Shown piece by piece: positions 48,296-57,284 of a stretch of 64,000 nt of DNA. The stretch comes from Actinobacillus genomosp. 1 (lineage in GTDB: Bacteria; Pseudomonadota; Gammaproteobacteria; Enterobacterales; Pasteurellaceae): positions 2,039,001 through 2,103,000 of the forward strand of contig NZ_CP103834.1 of the NCBI RefSeq assembly GCF_029774175.1, given 5' to 3'. A program made the position numbers and the translations under genes. The notes under the pieces are model-generated. The model was not told the origin of the DNA. It was given only the letters and a program-made list of their open reading frames with translations, and did no database searches. Positions within the stretch are counted from its first letter, which is position 1; every line of letters starts with the position of its first letter.

Positions 48296-49063
48296 ATGTT
48301 AAAACTTGCAGATGTTCATATTAAACGCGGTTCGCTAGTGATTGCCGATCAACTGGATTTGTCATTAGAAAAAGGGAAAGTTTATACGGTATTAGGACCG
48401 AACGGTGCGGGCAAATCCTCACTATTGAAAACGATTTTCGGTGAAATCGGTTGTAAAGGACAAATTCATTATGCGGATCAGGCACTGAATAAACAGGCGA
48501 TTTCAGCATGGCGTAAACGTATCGGTTATATGCCGCAAGATACGCAAGTCGATGCATCGCTGACTGCTTTGGAAGTGATTTTGCTTGGTAGAATGGAAGC
48601 ATTAAATATGCATGTCAGCGACGAATTATTAACCGAGGTCGCTACGATTATGCAGAAATTGGGTATTGCGCATTTGGCTCACCAAGACGTAATGCAGCTC
48701 AGTGGCGGACAGCGACAAATGGTGATGTTTGCCCAAGTATTATTACGTCAGCCGGAAATCTTATTATTAGACGAACCGGTTAGTGCGTTGGATATGCACC
48801 ACCAAATCAATTTATTGGAACACGTTTGCCAATATACGCAACAAAATAATCTGATTACGATTATGGTGTTACACGATTTGAGTCTTGCCGCCCAGTTTTC
48901 CGATCAGGTCATTTTATTAGGAGACGGTAAATTACAAGCGTTTGGAGATGCGAAACAAGTGTTACAAGCGGATCTTATTCGCCAACTCTATAACGTTGAA
49001 ATTGAAATTTTATATGATTGTACCGGACAGCCTGTGATTCGCCCGTTACGTCAGTTGCATTAG
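48296..49063 (+). CDS. ABC transporter ATP-binding protein (FepC/BtuD type)
   Basis: 255 residues. It shows Walker A LGPNGAGKSSLLKTIFGE near 33-50, Q-loop YMPQDTQVDASLT, signature LSGGQRQMVMFAQVLLRQ near 137-154, Walker B ILLLDEPVSALD near 158-169 and the switch His in MVLHDLSLAAQFSD. It powers the FecCD permease. It begins 15 bp after the permease; a weak ribosome binding site (GGTAGG) precedes it. The C-terminus extends past the NBD with about 20 residues. Confidence 0.95.
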   Translation: MLKLADVHIKRGSLVIADQLDLSLEKGKVYTVLGPNGAGKSSLLKTIFGEIGCKGQIHYADQALNKQAISAWRKRIGYMPQDTQVDASLTALEVILLGRMEALNMHVSDELLTEVATIMQKLGIAHLAHQDVMQLSGGQRQMVMFAQVLLRQPEILLLDEPVSALDMHHQINLLEHVCQYTQQNNLITIMVLHDLSLAAQFSDQVILLGDGKLQAFGDAKQVLQADLIRQLYNVEIEILYDCTGQPVIRPLRQLH

Positions 49064-49072
49064 GAGCAGATT

Positions 49073-49504
49073 ATGAAAAAAGTATTATTAGCGAGCTTGC
49101 TCGTTTTTTCCGGCAGTGTATTGGCTGCAGATCACGAAGTTAAAATGTTAGATAGCGGTAAAGACGGCGGTATGGTATTTGAACCGGGTTTTGTTAAGGC
49201 GGAAGTCGGTGATACGGTGACCTTTATTCCGACTCATAAAGGACACTGGGTACAAAGTCGAGCGATACCGGAAGGAGCGGAAAAATTCCTTTCAAAAGAG
49301 AATGAAAAATTTACTCTGGCCTTAACGCATGAAGGGGTTTATGTGTATGTTTGTCCTCCGCATCGTACGATGAATATGAGCGGTATTATTCAGGTAGGTA
49401 AACCGACTAATTTAGAAAATGCAACTAAAGAAATAGAGAAAATCGAAAAGCGTACCACAGAGAATAAAGGACGTTTGTTTGAATATCTCGATCAAGTGAA
49501 ATAA
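49073..49504 (+). CDS. Pseudoazurin-type blue copper protein
   Basis: 143 residues. The signal peptide MKKVLLASLLVFSGSVLA is cleaved before ADHEV. The cupredoxin core has all four type 1 copper ligands of pseudoazurin: His in THKGHWVQS, then Cys, His and Met in VCPPHRTMNM (spacing C-x2-H-x4-M). A charged, helical C-terminal tail (TKEIEKIEKRTTENKGRLFEYL) follows. Pseudoazurins carry single electrons in the periplasm, classically to nitrite or nitrous oxide reductases, none of which is seen here. It sits inside a Fur-controlled ABC operon, 9 bp after the ATPase and 8 bp before a second binding protein, so its role is probably tied to the imported metal. Confidence 0.88.
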   Translation: MKKVLLASLLVFSGSVLAADHEVKMLDSGKDGGMVFEPGFVKAEVGDTVTFIPTHKGHWVQSRAIPEGAEKFLSKENEKFTLALTHEGVYVYVCPPHRTMNMSGIIQVGKPTNLENATKEIEKIEKRTTENKGRLFEYLDQVK

Positions 49505-49512
49505 GGATTACG

Positions 49513-50619
49513 ATGAAAAAGCAGTATTTTAAACGGCTTATTGCCAGTACGTTATTGTTCGCCGGCATTTCAGCGCAAGCGGAAGTAAAAGTGTTACAAG
49601 ACGTATTGGATCGTCAAGTGAAAGTTGATGTACCGGCGAAACGTGTGGTACTCGGTTTTTATTATCCGGACTATATTGCCGCAACCGGTTCGGAGAATTT
49701 TAAACATGTCGTCGGTATTTCACGTGAGTTTTGGGAAAAATTTAACCCCGGTAGCTGGGCATTGTTTAGTAAAGCGTTACCCAATTTAGCAGAAATGGCG
49801 GATATCGGTAACATCAATGCCGGTACCTTCTCGTTGGAAAAAACCTTAGCGTTAAAACCGGATGTATTGGTGTTAGCCGATTGGCAATATCAAACGATCG
49901 CCGCCGATATTCCTCGTATCGAGCAAGCCGGTATTCCGATTGTCGTGGTGGACTTCAATGCGCAAACCGTAGAGAAACACACGAAAAGTATCCAACTTTT
50001 CGGGCAACTAGCCGGTACGGAAACACGTGCAAATCAGATCGCAAGCGAATATGAACAAGGTATTAAAGAGATTCAAAAACGTGTAGCGGCAAGCGGTCAA
50101 AAACCACCGAAAATTTACGTTGAATTCGGTAACAAAGGTCCGGCGGAATATAGCTTCACTTTCGGTAAAAATATGTGGGGAGCGATTGCGAATACGGTTG
50201 GTGGCGACAATATTGCCGCACCGTTTATTGAAAACTGGGGGCCGATTAATCCGGAGCAATTCTTAGCGTCTAATCCAGAGGTGGTGATTATTTCCGGTAC
50301 GGAAATGGGTACCGATAAAAATGCCGAAATTATGGCAATGGGGATTAATATCAGTGAAGCGGATGCACAAAAACGCCTTGCCGGTTTTACTCAGCGAGCC
50401 GGTTGGTCGAACGTACCAGCGGTGAAAAAAGGCAATGTGTACGGCATTTATCACACTGCGTCTCGTTCGATTACCGACTTAGCCAGTGCGCAATTTATGG
50501 CGAAAACGCTTTATCCTGAACGGTTTAAAGATATTGATCCGGAGAAAACCTATTTGGATTTCCACCGTCAATATCTGCCGGTTGTACCGCAAGGCACATT
50601 TTTTATTAAGTTAAAATAA
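49513..50619 (+). CDS. Periplasmic binding protein 2, paralogue of the first
   Basis: 368 residues. The signal peptide MKKQYFKRLIASTLLFAGIS is cleaved after AQA. It is clearly homologous to the protein at 46125: both share LDRQVKVDVPAKRVVL/LERKVTVELPAKRVVL, YVEFGNKGPAE(Y/H)SFTFGK(N/S)MWGA, KPDV(L/V)...ADWQ, and the ending LP(V/L)VPQGTF. It likely feeds the same permease. Two binding proteins for one permease usually means two ligand forms or affinities. It is the last gene before a terminator. Confidence 0.87.
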   Translation: MKKQYFKRLIASTLLFAGISAQAEVKVLQDVLDRQVKVDVPAKRVVLGFYYPDYIAATGSENFKHVVGISREFWEKFNPGSWALFSKALPNLAEMADIGNINAGTFSLEKTLALKPDVLVLADWQYQTIAADIPRIEQAGIPIVVVDFNAQTVEKHTKSIQLFGQLAGTETRANQIASEYEQGIKEIQKRVAASGQKPPKIYVEFGNKGPAEYSFTFGKNMWGAIANTVGGDNIAAPFIENWGPINPEQFLASNPEVVIISGTEMGTDKNAEIMAMGINISEADAQKRLAGFTQRAGWSNVPAVKKGNVYGIYHTASRSITDLASAQFMAKTLYPERFKDIDPEKTYLDFHRQYLPVVPQGTFFIKLK

Positions 50620-50633
50620 CCCGTCAATTTAGT

Positions 50634-50665
50634 GGCAAGCGGGCTTTGGCTCACTTGCCTTTTTT
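50634..50665 (+). terminator. Terminator after the ABC operon
   Basis: GGCAAG and CTTGCC pair across 14 nt (which can pair further internally) and are followed by six T. It separates the operon from the ATP-grasp gene. Confidence 0.65.
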
Positions 50666-50674
50666 GAGCCTATT

Positions 50675-51520
50675 ATGTCACATTCGATAGCCATTACTAC
50701 CTGCCAAACTTACCCCAATCTTCCCGAGAATTTACAACCGCTGGTTCGCTTATTACAGGCTAACGGACTGCAAGTCAAAGTGGATTGCTGGCAAAATCAG
50801 CCGCAAGCTGATGTTATCTTACCGCTTTGTGCGTGGGACTACGCCCAACAGCCGAAACGCTTCCGCCAATGGCTGCAACAAGCGGTCGAATTCGGGCAAA
50901 AATTTGCAAATCCTGTTTGGTTAATGGATTGGAATATGCACAAAAGCTATTTACTGGATTTACAGCAAATGGGCGTAGATGTGATTCCAAGCCAACTATT
51001 ATTGGCGGATCTCGCCCTAATTCAGACCGCTTGTCAGCCGTACCACCAAAACGGACAAGCTGTGGTGATCAAACCGGCGATCGGGCAGAGTGGTAATGCG
51101 GTCATCAAATGGCAAGCGGATCAAGCGATACCGGATTTTAGCCCCTATTTAGGACAACAAATCGTGTTACAACCCTATATTAAGGAAGTGGCGGAGAATG
51201 GCGAAACCAGTTTGATTTTCTTTGCCGGTGAATTTAGCCATGCGGTAAGACGCCAACCGCCCAAAGGCGAATGGCGGGCAAATTCAGCTTATGGCGTGGC
51301 AATTTTACCGACAGTTCCTCCACAAAATATTATTCGACAAGCACGAGATGTTTTGATGAAATTGCCTGAAATGCCAATCTATGCACGGGTGGACGGTACG
51401 ATTATTGGTGATCGATTTTTGCTGAATGAATTGGAATTGATCGAACCGGCATTGTACCTGCATACGGATCCGCAAGCAGCGGCACGATTTGCACAAGTAC
51501 TCATGCAAAAAATAACATAA
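50675..51520 (+). CDS. ATP-grasp ligase-like protein (glutathione synthetase/RimK-like)
   Basis: 281 residues. N-terminal pre-ATP-grasp region (DVILPLCAWDYAQQPKRFRQWLQQ), then MDWNMHKSYLLDLQQMGVDVIPSQLL, the ATP-binding strand AVVIKPAIGQSGNAVIKW near 131-148 and QQIVLQPYIKEVAENGETSLIFF. The metal-binding end is YARVDGTIIGDRFLLNELELIEPALYL near 239-265. This matches uncharacterised ATP-grasp proteins related to prokaryotic glutathione synthetase and DcsG. Such enzymes join a carboxylate to an amine, but the substrate is unknown. It lies 9 bp after a terminator with a weak ribosome binding site, so it may depend on readthrough from the iron operon. Confidence 0.75.
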   Translation: MSHSIAITTCQTYPNLPENLQPLVRLLQANGLQVKVDCWQNQPQADVILPLCAWDYAQQPKRFRQWLQQAVEFGQKFANPVWLMDWNMHKSYLLDLQQMGVDVIPSQLLLADLALIQTACQPYHQNGQAVVIKPAIGQSGNAVIKWQADQAIPDFSPYLGQQIVLQPYIKEVAENGETSLIFFAGEFSHAVRRQPPKGEWRANSAYGVAILPTVPPQNIIRQARDVLMKLPEMPIYARVDGTIIGDRFLLNELELIEPALYLHTDPQAAARFAQVLMQKIT

Positions 51521-51568
51521 ATTTGACCGCTTAACGGATGCTAAATTAGCGCCCATTAAGCTTTATGG

Positions 51569-52165
51569 TTAAGCAATATCTTGTTGTAGAAAACCAAGCA
51601 ACAAATTACTAATTATTTGATAAAACGCGGTACTACTGTGAATTTGGGCGGTTTTCTCCGTCCATTGCGGTAGCCAGCCGAGTAATTGCTGTCGGATAAA
51701 TTGTTGCTGAACCTGAACCGGCTGTTCCGTTTCAATCAGTTTGATCAACACTTCTAAATAAATACAGAGATGATCGCTCGGTTCATTATGTAATCGATTG
51801 ATTTTAAGCTGAAATTTCGTTAGCCATTGATCCATTACCGCAAGATTTTCGCTGAGTTCTCGTTCATCCAAATAGTAAGAGGTGTACGGCAGCGCACTTA
51901 ATTTGCCCTCCAATAAAAAGCATTGCGCAAAATCCGCCGCCAGTTCTAAGTGAGGTGAATCGTAAGCGGTCAATTTTGCCAATTCATTTTGCAAGTCGGT
52001 AACTTGTGGTTGAAAACCAAGCTCGGCAAGAAATGCAAAAAATGAGGCAAATTGACCCGCTTGTAATGCGTGTAGCTGCGGTTCCGATAGCTCTTTGGCG
52101 AGTAACGAATGGAACCAGCGGTAACAGAATAGTCGTTCTTCCGAACTGAGTAATTGCGTTGCCAT
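51569..52165 (-). CDS. torD: TorD-family chaperone for the molybdenum reductase
   Basis: 198 residues. All-helical TorD/DmsD family protein: LLSSEERLFCYRWFHSLLAKELSE at the start, then LELAADFAQCFLLEGKLSALPYTSYYLDERE, the family core (E. coli YxxxF and PxxSxY-type segments). It binds the Tat signal of the reductase and helps cofactor insertion. The start at 52165 overlaps the reductase stop by one base (TAATG). The longer reading has no support. Its place directly after the reductase gene supports a TorD/MtsZ-chaperone role. Confidence 0.87.
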   Translation of the reverse strand: MATQLLSSEERLFCYRWFHSLLAKELSEPQLHALQAGQFASFFAFLAELGFQPQVTDLQNELAKLTAYDSPHLELAADFAQCFLLEGKLSALPYTSYYLDERELSENLAVMDQWLTKFQLKINRLHNEPSDHLCIYLEVLIKLIETEQPVQVQQQFIRQQLLGWLPQWTEKTAQIHSSTAFYQIISNLLLGFLQQDIA

Positions 52166-54648
52166 TAACGAGCTACCTCTGTCGGGCCGCTGAAACCGTT
52201 CGCTGCCGGTGTATCGCCTTGCCATTTTTCCACATTCACTAAACAGGTACTGACAGAAGTCGCTTGCGATAAACTTGAAGCACCAATATCGAGTGTTAGC
52301 GTATTCGGGCAGCCGTAAGTATCAATCGCTCCCACGCTTTCATCAAGCGGTGAGAACCACGCTCCTTCTTGTAAACGTACGACACCGCTTGGGAAGTTAT
52401 CGGATAACACCGCACCCACTAACACTTGCCCACGTTCGTTATAGACACGTACTAAATCGCCGTCTTTAATGCCTAATTTTGCCGCATCTTGCGGATTCAT
52501 ATAAAACGGTTCTCGTCCTTGCACGCTGTAGGTTTCACGTAACGATTTGGCTTCACACAATTGTGAATGTAAGCGTTTATCCGGATGCACGGATTGTAGC
52601 CAGAACGGATATTTATCCGATTTCGGCCCACCGTGCGAACGTTCCGCTTTTTCAAACCACATCGGGTGGCCTTTACAGTCGGCATAGCCGAAACTCGCAA
52701 TTTTACGGCTAAAGATTTCAATAAAGCCGGAAGGTGTGCCGAGTGCGTGTAATTCCGGATCTTCACGGAAATCGGCGTGACGTACCCAAGGTTTGCCTTC
52801 TGGGAACAGCACATAGCCTTTTTGCCAAAATTCAGCGAAAGGCGGCATCGCAAATTTGCCACGGTTTGCATTGCGACAATCTTTGTATAGACGTTCTAAC
52901 CACGCCATTTCGTCCATACCTCGGCAATATTCTTTTTCTTTGCCGAAGCGACGACATAAGTCTTTGAAAATTTCAAAATCAGGGCGAGATTCATATAACG
53001 GCTCAATCAATTTTTGCATCGCCAAAACGCCTCGGTTGCTGTAAGAACCGTAGGCATCAATATCGTTACGTTCAAACGGCGTACAAGCCGGTAAAACAAT
53101 ATCGGAGAAACGACAAGTTGCCGTCCAGCTATAGTTAATCGATACCACGGTTTCCAATTTTTGGAAGGCGCGTTTCATCTTATTCAAATCGGATTGGCGG
53201 CTCCATTGGTTACAACCGGAGAAAATCGCCATTTTATACGGCGCATAGGTAATTTTTCTGCCGTTGTAATCAATGGTTTCGCCTGAGTGAAGTAAAGAAT
53301 CGGTAGTACGAGCGACTGGAATCACCTCACTATAGCCTTGGTAATCTTTATTGGTATATTTAGCGACTTGATCCTTATCCAGAGTAGATGGGAATGCCCC
53401 CGGCATTGCCGCCCCGGAACTGGATACGCCGATAGAACTGTAATGGTGTGCATAACTGATACCACCGCCGGCAAGCCCGATTTGTCCGAGCATCGCGGCT
53501 AAAACCGCACCCATCCAGTAAGGCTGTTCACCGTGTTGTTGGCGTTGAATCGCCCAACCGAAAATCAGTTGGGTACGTTTGCCGGCTAACATACGGGCAA
53601 ATTTGCGGATTTCTTCCGCTTCAATGCCGCAAATCGGTGCCGCCCATTCGGCGGTTTTCTCAATTTTGTCTTCGGTTTCGCCAAGTAAGTAAGGCACAAA
53701 TTGCTCAAAACCGAGCGTGTACATATCAATAAACGCTTTATCGTATAAATTCTCACGATATAAGGTGTGAGCAATCGCCAACATAAACGGCACGTCCGCT
53801 TGCGGATTGATATAAAGCTGTTTACAACCAAGGAAGTTTTGCGTTTTGCTTTTCACCGGATCAATGCTAATCACATTGATTTTTTGTTCCGCCACTTTCT
53901 GTTTAAGCTGTTCTAAGTAGCCGTAAGATTCGTGCGTTTCGCAGTTCCAGCCGACTTGTAAGTTTTTGACCGGATCGCTTGCCCAGAAAATTAAGTTCTC
54001 GGTTTCTTTAAGGATGACTTCCCATGATGTCCCTTGTGAATACACTTCGGTTGAACCTAACACATAAGGCAAAATGGTTTGCCCTGCACCGGTGGAGTAA
54101 TCGCCTACGGTACCGACGCTCGAGCCGTGCATCGCAATCGCACGGATCATATGGTTACCGCAGCTATGGAATTGACCGGAAGAACGCCAGCCGACATTGG
54201 CGGTATGTAATGCCCAAGGGCCGTAATTTTGCTGAATACGCTCAAGTTCTTCATAGAACAGGTCAAGCGCTTCGTCCCAACTGACACGTACAAAACGGTT
54301 ATCGCCACGTTGTGTTCTGTTGCTGTTGTGACGGTTTTTGAGCCAATCCAAGCGCACCATTGGATAACGAATACGTGCTTCACCGTACACCAAGTCTTTG
54401 ATGCCGTTGATCATTTCGGTCGGGTGTTTATCCAGTTCGAACGGCTTAATTTCGGCAATGCGACCGTTTTCAATTTTTGCTCGTACCGCACCCCATTGCG
54501 CACCGGTAATTTTCCAACCGTTTTCGACCGCTTGTGAAGCTTCGGCATTTGCTCTTGGCACAAGGAAATTCGGCATTGCCATAGAAGTCGCCATCAGCGA
54601 CATATTTTTTAAGAATTGACGGCGTGAAGTTGAAAGTGATGATGACAT
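52165..54648 (-). CDS. torZ: Periplasmic S/N-oxide molybdenum reductase (TorZ/MtsZ/TorA type)
   Basis: 827 residues, DMSO reductase family with bis-MGD cofactor. The N-terminus has a Tat signal: [13 protein letters not shown] at residues 8-20, then a hydrophobic stretch ending ANA. The molybdenum-ligand Ser lies in [13 protein letters not shown] near residues 180-192. The C-terminal dinucleotide-binding domain is complete ([30 protein letters not shown]). Relatives reduce TMAO, biotin sulfoxide or methionine sulfoxide; the H. influenzae counterpart (MtsZ) prefers methionine sulfoxide. Lies between a small cytochrome c gene and torD in one operon. Specificity is not decided by sequence inspection. 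Confidence 0.88.
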   Translation of the reverse strand: MSSSLSTSRRQFLKNMSLMATSMAMPNFLVPRANAEASQAVENGWKITGAQWGAVRAKIENGRIAEIKPFELDKHPTEMINGIKDLVYGEARIRYPMVRLDWLKNRHNSNRTQRGDNRFVRVSWDEALDLFYEELERIQQNYGPWALHTANVGWRSSGQFHSCGNHMIRAIAMHGSSVGTVGDYSTGAGQTILPYVLGSTEVYSQGTSWEVILKETENLIFWASDPVKNLQVGWNCETHESYGYLEQLKQKVAEQKINVISIDPVKSKTQNFLGCKQLYINPQADVPFMLAIAHTLYRENLYDKAFIDMYTLGFEQFVPYLLGETEDKIEKTAEWAAPICGIEAEEIRKFARMLAGKRTQLIFGWAIQRQQHGEQPYWMGAVLAAMLGQIGLAGGGISYAHHYSSIGVSSSGAAMPGAFPSTLDKDQVAKYTNKDYQGYSEVIPVARTTDSLLHSGETIDYNGRKITYAPYKMAIFSGCNQWSRQSDLNKMKRAFQKLETVVSINYSWTATCRFSDIVLPACTPFERNDIDAYGSYSNRGVLAMQKLIEPLYESRPDFEIFKDLCRRFGKEKEYCRGMDEMAWLERLYKDCRNANRGKFAMPPFAEFWQKGYVLFPEGKPWVRHADFREDPELHALGTPSGFIEIFSRKIASFGYADCKGHPMWFEKAERSHGGPKSDKYPFWLQSVHPDKRLHSQLCEAKSLRETYSVQGREPFYMNPQDAAKLGIKDGDLVRVYNERGQVLVGAVLSDNFPSGVVRLQEGAWFSPLDESVGAIDTYGCPNTLTLDIGASSLSQATSVSTCLVNVEKWQGDTPAANGFSGPTEVAR

Positions 54649-54657
54649 ACAAACTCC

Positions 54658-55278
54658 TTATTTAGCGGCTTTCGGTTGGCTGTCTGAGGCATGCATTTGC
54701 AAATAGCGTAGCACTTGTTTACGGGTCGGCTCGTCCATGTCGGTAAAGCCGACCATACCGTTAAATACGGCAACCCATTCATTCGCATCGTGCATTTTGG
54801 TATCACGTTGTTTGTGGCAGACGCTACATTCGGTCTTAAAGGTTTGTTCCGCATTCGCCCAAAAATCTGTCAGACTATTGGTGAATTTAGAATTTTTTAC
54901 CCACGCTTGTAATTTGACTTTCTGCCATACTAAACCGGTAAGCGGATCTTCTTTCTTCTCAAGCACTTCAAACGTCGGGTTATTTTGCATAAAACTTTTA
55001 TCCATTACCGCATCGGTAATTTGTTTCGCAAATTGGTTGTACCAAATACGCCCCACTCCTTTGTTTTTACGCCACATTTCCAATTCGATTTGTGAAGCGT
55101 CTTGTTTGGATTGCAATAGTTTAATCGGCACACCGGCTTCAAGCTGTCCAATGGATTGCTTGAGTGATTCGTCAGCGAAAAGGGCTAATTCGGAGGGCGT
55201 GTAAGCGGTTGAATTTTGGGCGAAACTTACAGAACAAAATGTCAGCAAACTTACGCCAAGCAGCCAAACAGATTTCAT
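54658..55278 (-). CDS. Monohaem cytochrome c, TorC/TorY C-terminal-type, lacking the NapC module
   Basis: 206 residues. The signal peptide MKSVWLLGVSLLTFCSVSFA is cleaved before QNSTAYT. The rest matches the C-terminal domain of TorC/TorY, with one haem site CSVCHKQ (Cys-x2-Cys-His) near residues 150-156. The tetrahaem NapC/NirT domain and membrane anchor found in E. coli TorC (390 residues, five haems) are absent. This gene starts the operon, 9 bp before the reductase. It must accept electrons from a separate quinol dehydrogenase such as a NapC encoded elsewhere. A complete start and signal peptide argue against recent truncation. Confidence 0.82.
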   Translation of the reverse strand: MKSVWLLGVSLLTFCSVSFAQNSTAYTPSELALFADESLKQSIGQLEAGVPIKLLQSKQDASQIELEMWRKNKGVGRIWYNQFAKQITDAVMDKSFMQNNPTFEVLEKKEDPLTGLVWQKVKLQAWVKNSKFTNSLTDFWANAEQTFKTECSVCHKQRDTKMHDANEWVAVFNGMVGFTDMDEPTRKQVLRYLQMHASDSQPKAAK

Positions 55279-55342
55279 AAAAACCTCGGAGAATAATGTT
55301 TAATTATTAGACTAGTTTAGCAAATATAACGTTAAAGCTATA

Positions 55343-55356
55343 TTGATATAAGTCAT
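55343..55356 (-). promoter_or_regulatory. Possible FNR/ArcA-type site upstream of the reductase operon
   Basis: TTGAT-ATAA-GTCAT: one half-site matches FNR (TTGAT-N4-ATCAA) exactly and the other in three of five bases. Its distance to a weak TAAACT box would fit an FNR-activated promoter. Weak evidence. Confidence 0.35.
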
Positions 55357-55468
55357 AAAATAATAACTATTCTTATTAAGAAAGAAATTTGCAAAAAATT
55401 TCCAAAATCCAACCGCTTACAGGCTATAATAACTAGTATTTTTGAACGAATTTTTTAGGAATCGCAAA

Positions 55469-56377
55469 ATGACAACAAAATTTAATGTAAAAACATTCCA
55501 AGGTATGATTTTAGCCCTACAAGATTACTGGGCAAACGTAGGTTGCACCATTGTTCAACCGTTTGATATGGAAGTGGGTGCAGGTACTTCTCACCCAATG
55601 ACCGCACTTCGTGCCTTAGGCCCTGAGCCAATGGCGTTCGCTTACGTTCAACCTTCACGCCGCCCGACTGACGGTCGTTACGGCGAAAACCCGAACCGTT
55701 TACAACACTACTACCAATTCCAAGTGGTAATCAAACCGTCTCCGGATAACATTCAAGAACTCTATTTAGGCTCACTCAAAATGTTAGGTTTCGACCCGAC
55801 TCAACACGATATTCGTTTCGTGGAAGATAACTGGGAAAACCCAACTTTAGGTGCGTGGGGCTTAGGCTGGGAAGTGTGGTTAAACGGTATGGAAGTGACC
55901 CAATTTACTTACTTCCAACAAGTGGGCGGTTTAGAGTGTAAGCCAGTAACGGGTGAAGTGACCTACGGTTTAGAGCGCTTGGCGATGTATATTCAAGGCG
56001 TGGACAGCGTGTACGATCTCGTATGGTCAGACGGTCCGCTCGGTAAAACCACTTACGGCGACGTGTTCCACCAAAATGAAGTAGAGCAATCTACCTACAA
56101 CTTTGAATACGCAGACGTGGATTTCTTATTCAAAGCGTTTGAACAATACGAAAAAGAAGCGACCGAATTATTGGCACTCGAAAAACCGTTACCATTACCG
56201 GCTTACGAACGTATTTTAAAAGCAGCACACAGCTTCAATATGCTAGACGCTCGCAAAGCGATTTCGGTAACTGAACGCCAACGCTACATCTTACGCATTC
56301 GCACCTTAACTAAAGGTGTAGCAGAAGCTTATTATGCAAGCCGTGAGGTACTTGGTTTCCCGGGTTGTAAAAAATAA
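55469..56377 (+). CDS. glyQ: Glycine-tRNA ligase alpha subunit
   Basis: 302 residues (E. coli 303). Catalytic subunit of the heterotetrameric bacterial GlyRS. It begins [40 protein letters not shown]; class II motifs include [42 protein letters not shown] and [13 protein letters not shown]...[13 protein letters not shown]. The start at 55469 is set by AGGAATCGC and by alignment; an ATG-like reading nine codons upstream has no family match. The beta subunit glyS lies 1.1 kb downstream instead of immediately after. Confidence 0.98.
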   Translation: MTTKFNVKTFQGMILALQDYWANVGCTIVQPFDMEVGAGTSHPMTALRALGPEPMAFAYVQPSRRPTDGRYGENPNRLQHYYQFQVVIKPSPDNIQELYLGSLKMLGFDPTQHDIRFVEDNWENPTLGAWGLGWEVWLNGMEVTQFTYFQQVGGLECKPVTGEVTYGLERLAMYIQGVDSVYDLVWSDGPLGKTTYGDVFHQNEVEQSTYNFEYADVDFLFKAFEQYEKEATELLALEKPLPLPAYERILKAAHSFNMLDARKAISVTERQRYILRIRTLTKGVAEAYYASREVLGFPGCKK

Positions 56378-56436
56378 TGTAGGGTGCGTTGCTAACGCAT
56401 CATAACAAGCGGTGAAATTTCTCGGAGATTTTGCAA
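56378..56436. repeat. Small palindrome and USS after glyQ
   Basis: TGCGTT-GCT-AACGCA near 56385-56399 is a short perfect dyad, followed by ACAAGCGGT (56404-56412), a USS core. Similar small dyads lie at the other end of the inserted segment, before glyS. Confidence 0.55.
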
Positions 56437-57057
56437 ATGAGCCGGAAAATGCAGTTTGAGATCAGCCAATTTAAGTGGTGGAATAAGCCGAAATCTTATT
56501 TCATAACTGAAGAAAAAATCGAAATCACCACCGAACCGCACACCGATTTGTGGCAGAAAACTTATTATCATTTCAAAAATAATAATGCCCCAATGTTACA
56601 AATTGATACGGAAGATCAGTACTTTTCTTTTGTGGTAAAAACGGATTTTTCGGGTAGCCAACACCGCTTTGACCAATGCGGTGTGGTGATGTATCTCGAT
56701 AGCGAAAACTGGCTCAAAGCCTCGGTGGAATATGAAAATGGCGATTTTCAGCATTTAGGTTCGGTGGTAACCAATCAAGGTTATTCCGATTGGGCAACCA
56801 CAGAAATTCCCGCAAGTGTAAAAACAATGTGGTATCGTTTGAGCCGTAGGGAGCAAGATTTCCGTATTGAATGTTCGCCAGACGGCGTGAATTTCAGCCA
56901 AATGCGAATTTGCCATATGGCAAACGCCACAGGAAAAATCCACTTCGGTGTTTATGCCTGCAGCCCTGAAGATTCCTCATTTAAAGCGGTATTTACCGAT
57001 TTAAGAATAACCGCTTGTGAGTGGCAAGCCCACGAGGGGCAACCTCCTGATGATTAA
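56437..57057 (+). CDS. DUF1349 (concanavalin A-like) protein
   Basis: 206 residues, soluble. The beta-sandwich pattern of the DUF1349 family is clear: FEISQFKWWNKPKSYFITEEKIEITTEPHTDLWQKTYYHF at the start, then DQCGVVMYLDSENWLKASVEYENGDFQHLGSVVTNQGYSDWAT and WYRLSRREQDFRIECSPDGVNFSQMRICHM. Members are uncharacterised and may bind carbohydrate, since the fold is lectin-like. The start is uncertain between 56437 (GGAG 9 nt upstream) and 56449. It is inserted between glyQ and glyS, 60 bp after glyQ. Its last codons end 20 bp before a DUF559 fragment. Confidence 0.75.
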   Translation: MSRKMQFEISQFKWWNKPKSYFITEEKIEITTEPHTDLWQKTYYHFKNNNAPMLQIDTEDQYFSFVVKTDFSGSQHRFDQCGVVMYLDSENWLKASVEYENGDFQHLGSVVTNQGYSDWATTEIPASVKTMWYRLSRREQDFRIECSPDGVNFSQMRICHMANATGKIHFGVYACSPEDSSFKAVFTDLRITACEWQAHEGQPPDD

Positions 57058-57077
57058 ATTATGCGAGAAAGGGCTAA

Positions 57078-57284
57078 ATGCAACCCTACTCAAAGTCACT
57101 AAAACCACTTTCGCAAAAATTGCGTTCTGATCAAACGGACGCAGAGCGGAAATTGTGGCAACGGATAAACCGAGATCAGCTTTTGGGTTTTCGGTTTAAT
57201 CGACAAAAGCCATTGCTAAATTACATTGTGGATTTTTACTGCCCGAAAGCGAAGAATGCAAGTGGGAAGATTTGGCAAAAGTGA
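57078..57284 (+). pseudogene. Truncated DUF559 endonuclease-like gene
   Basis: 68 codons. The first 57 match the N-terminal half of DUF559 proteins (LRSDQTDAERKLWQRINRDQLLGFRFNRQKPLLNYIVDFYCPKAK). Family members are about 115-125 residues and continue with the acidic ELDG...H motif, which is missing. After residue 57 the sequence (NASGKIWQK) is unrelated, and no other frame downstream restores the domain, so this is a deletion remnant rather than a simple frameshift. DUF559 genes resemble Vsr-type nucleases and are often scattered singly in genomes. Confidence 0.65.

Noticed and set aside
54737..55204. 155-codon open frame opposite the small cytochrome c gene
   Set aside because: Lies wholly within the real gene on the other strand, which has a signal peptide and haem site; cysteine/serine-rich translation with no start signal.
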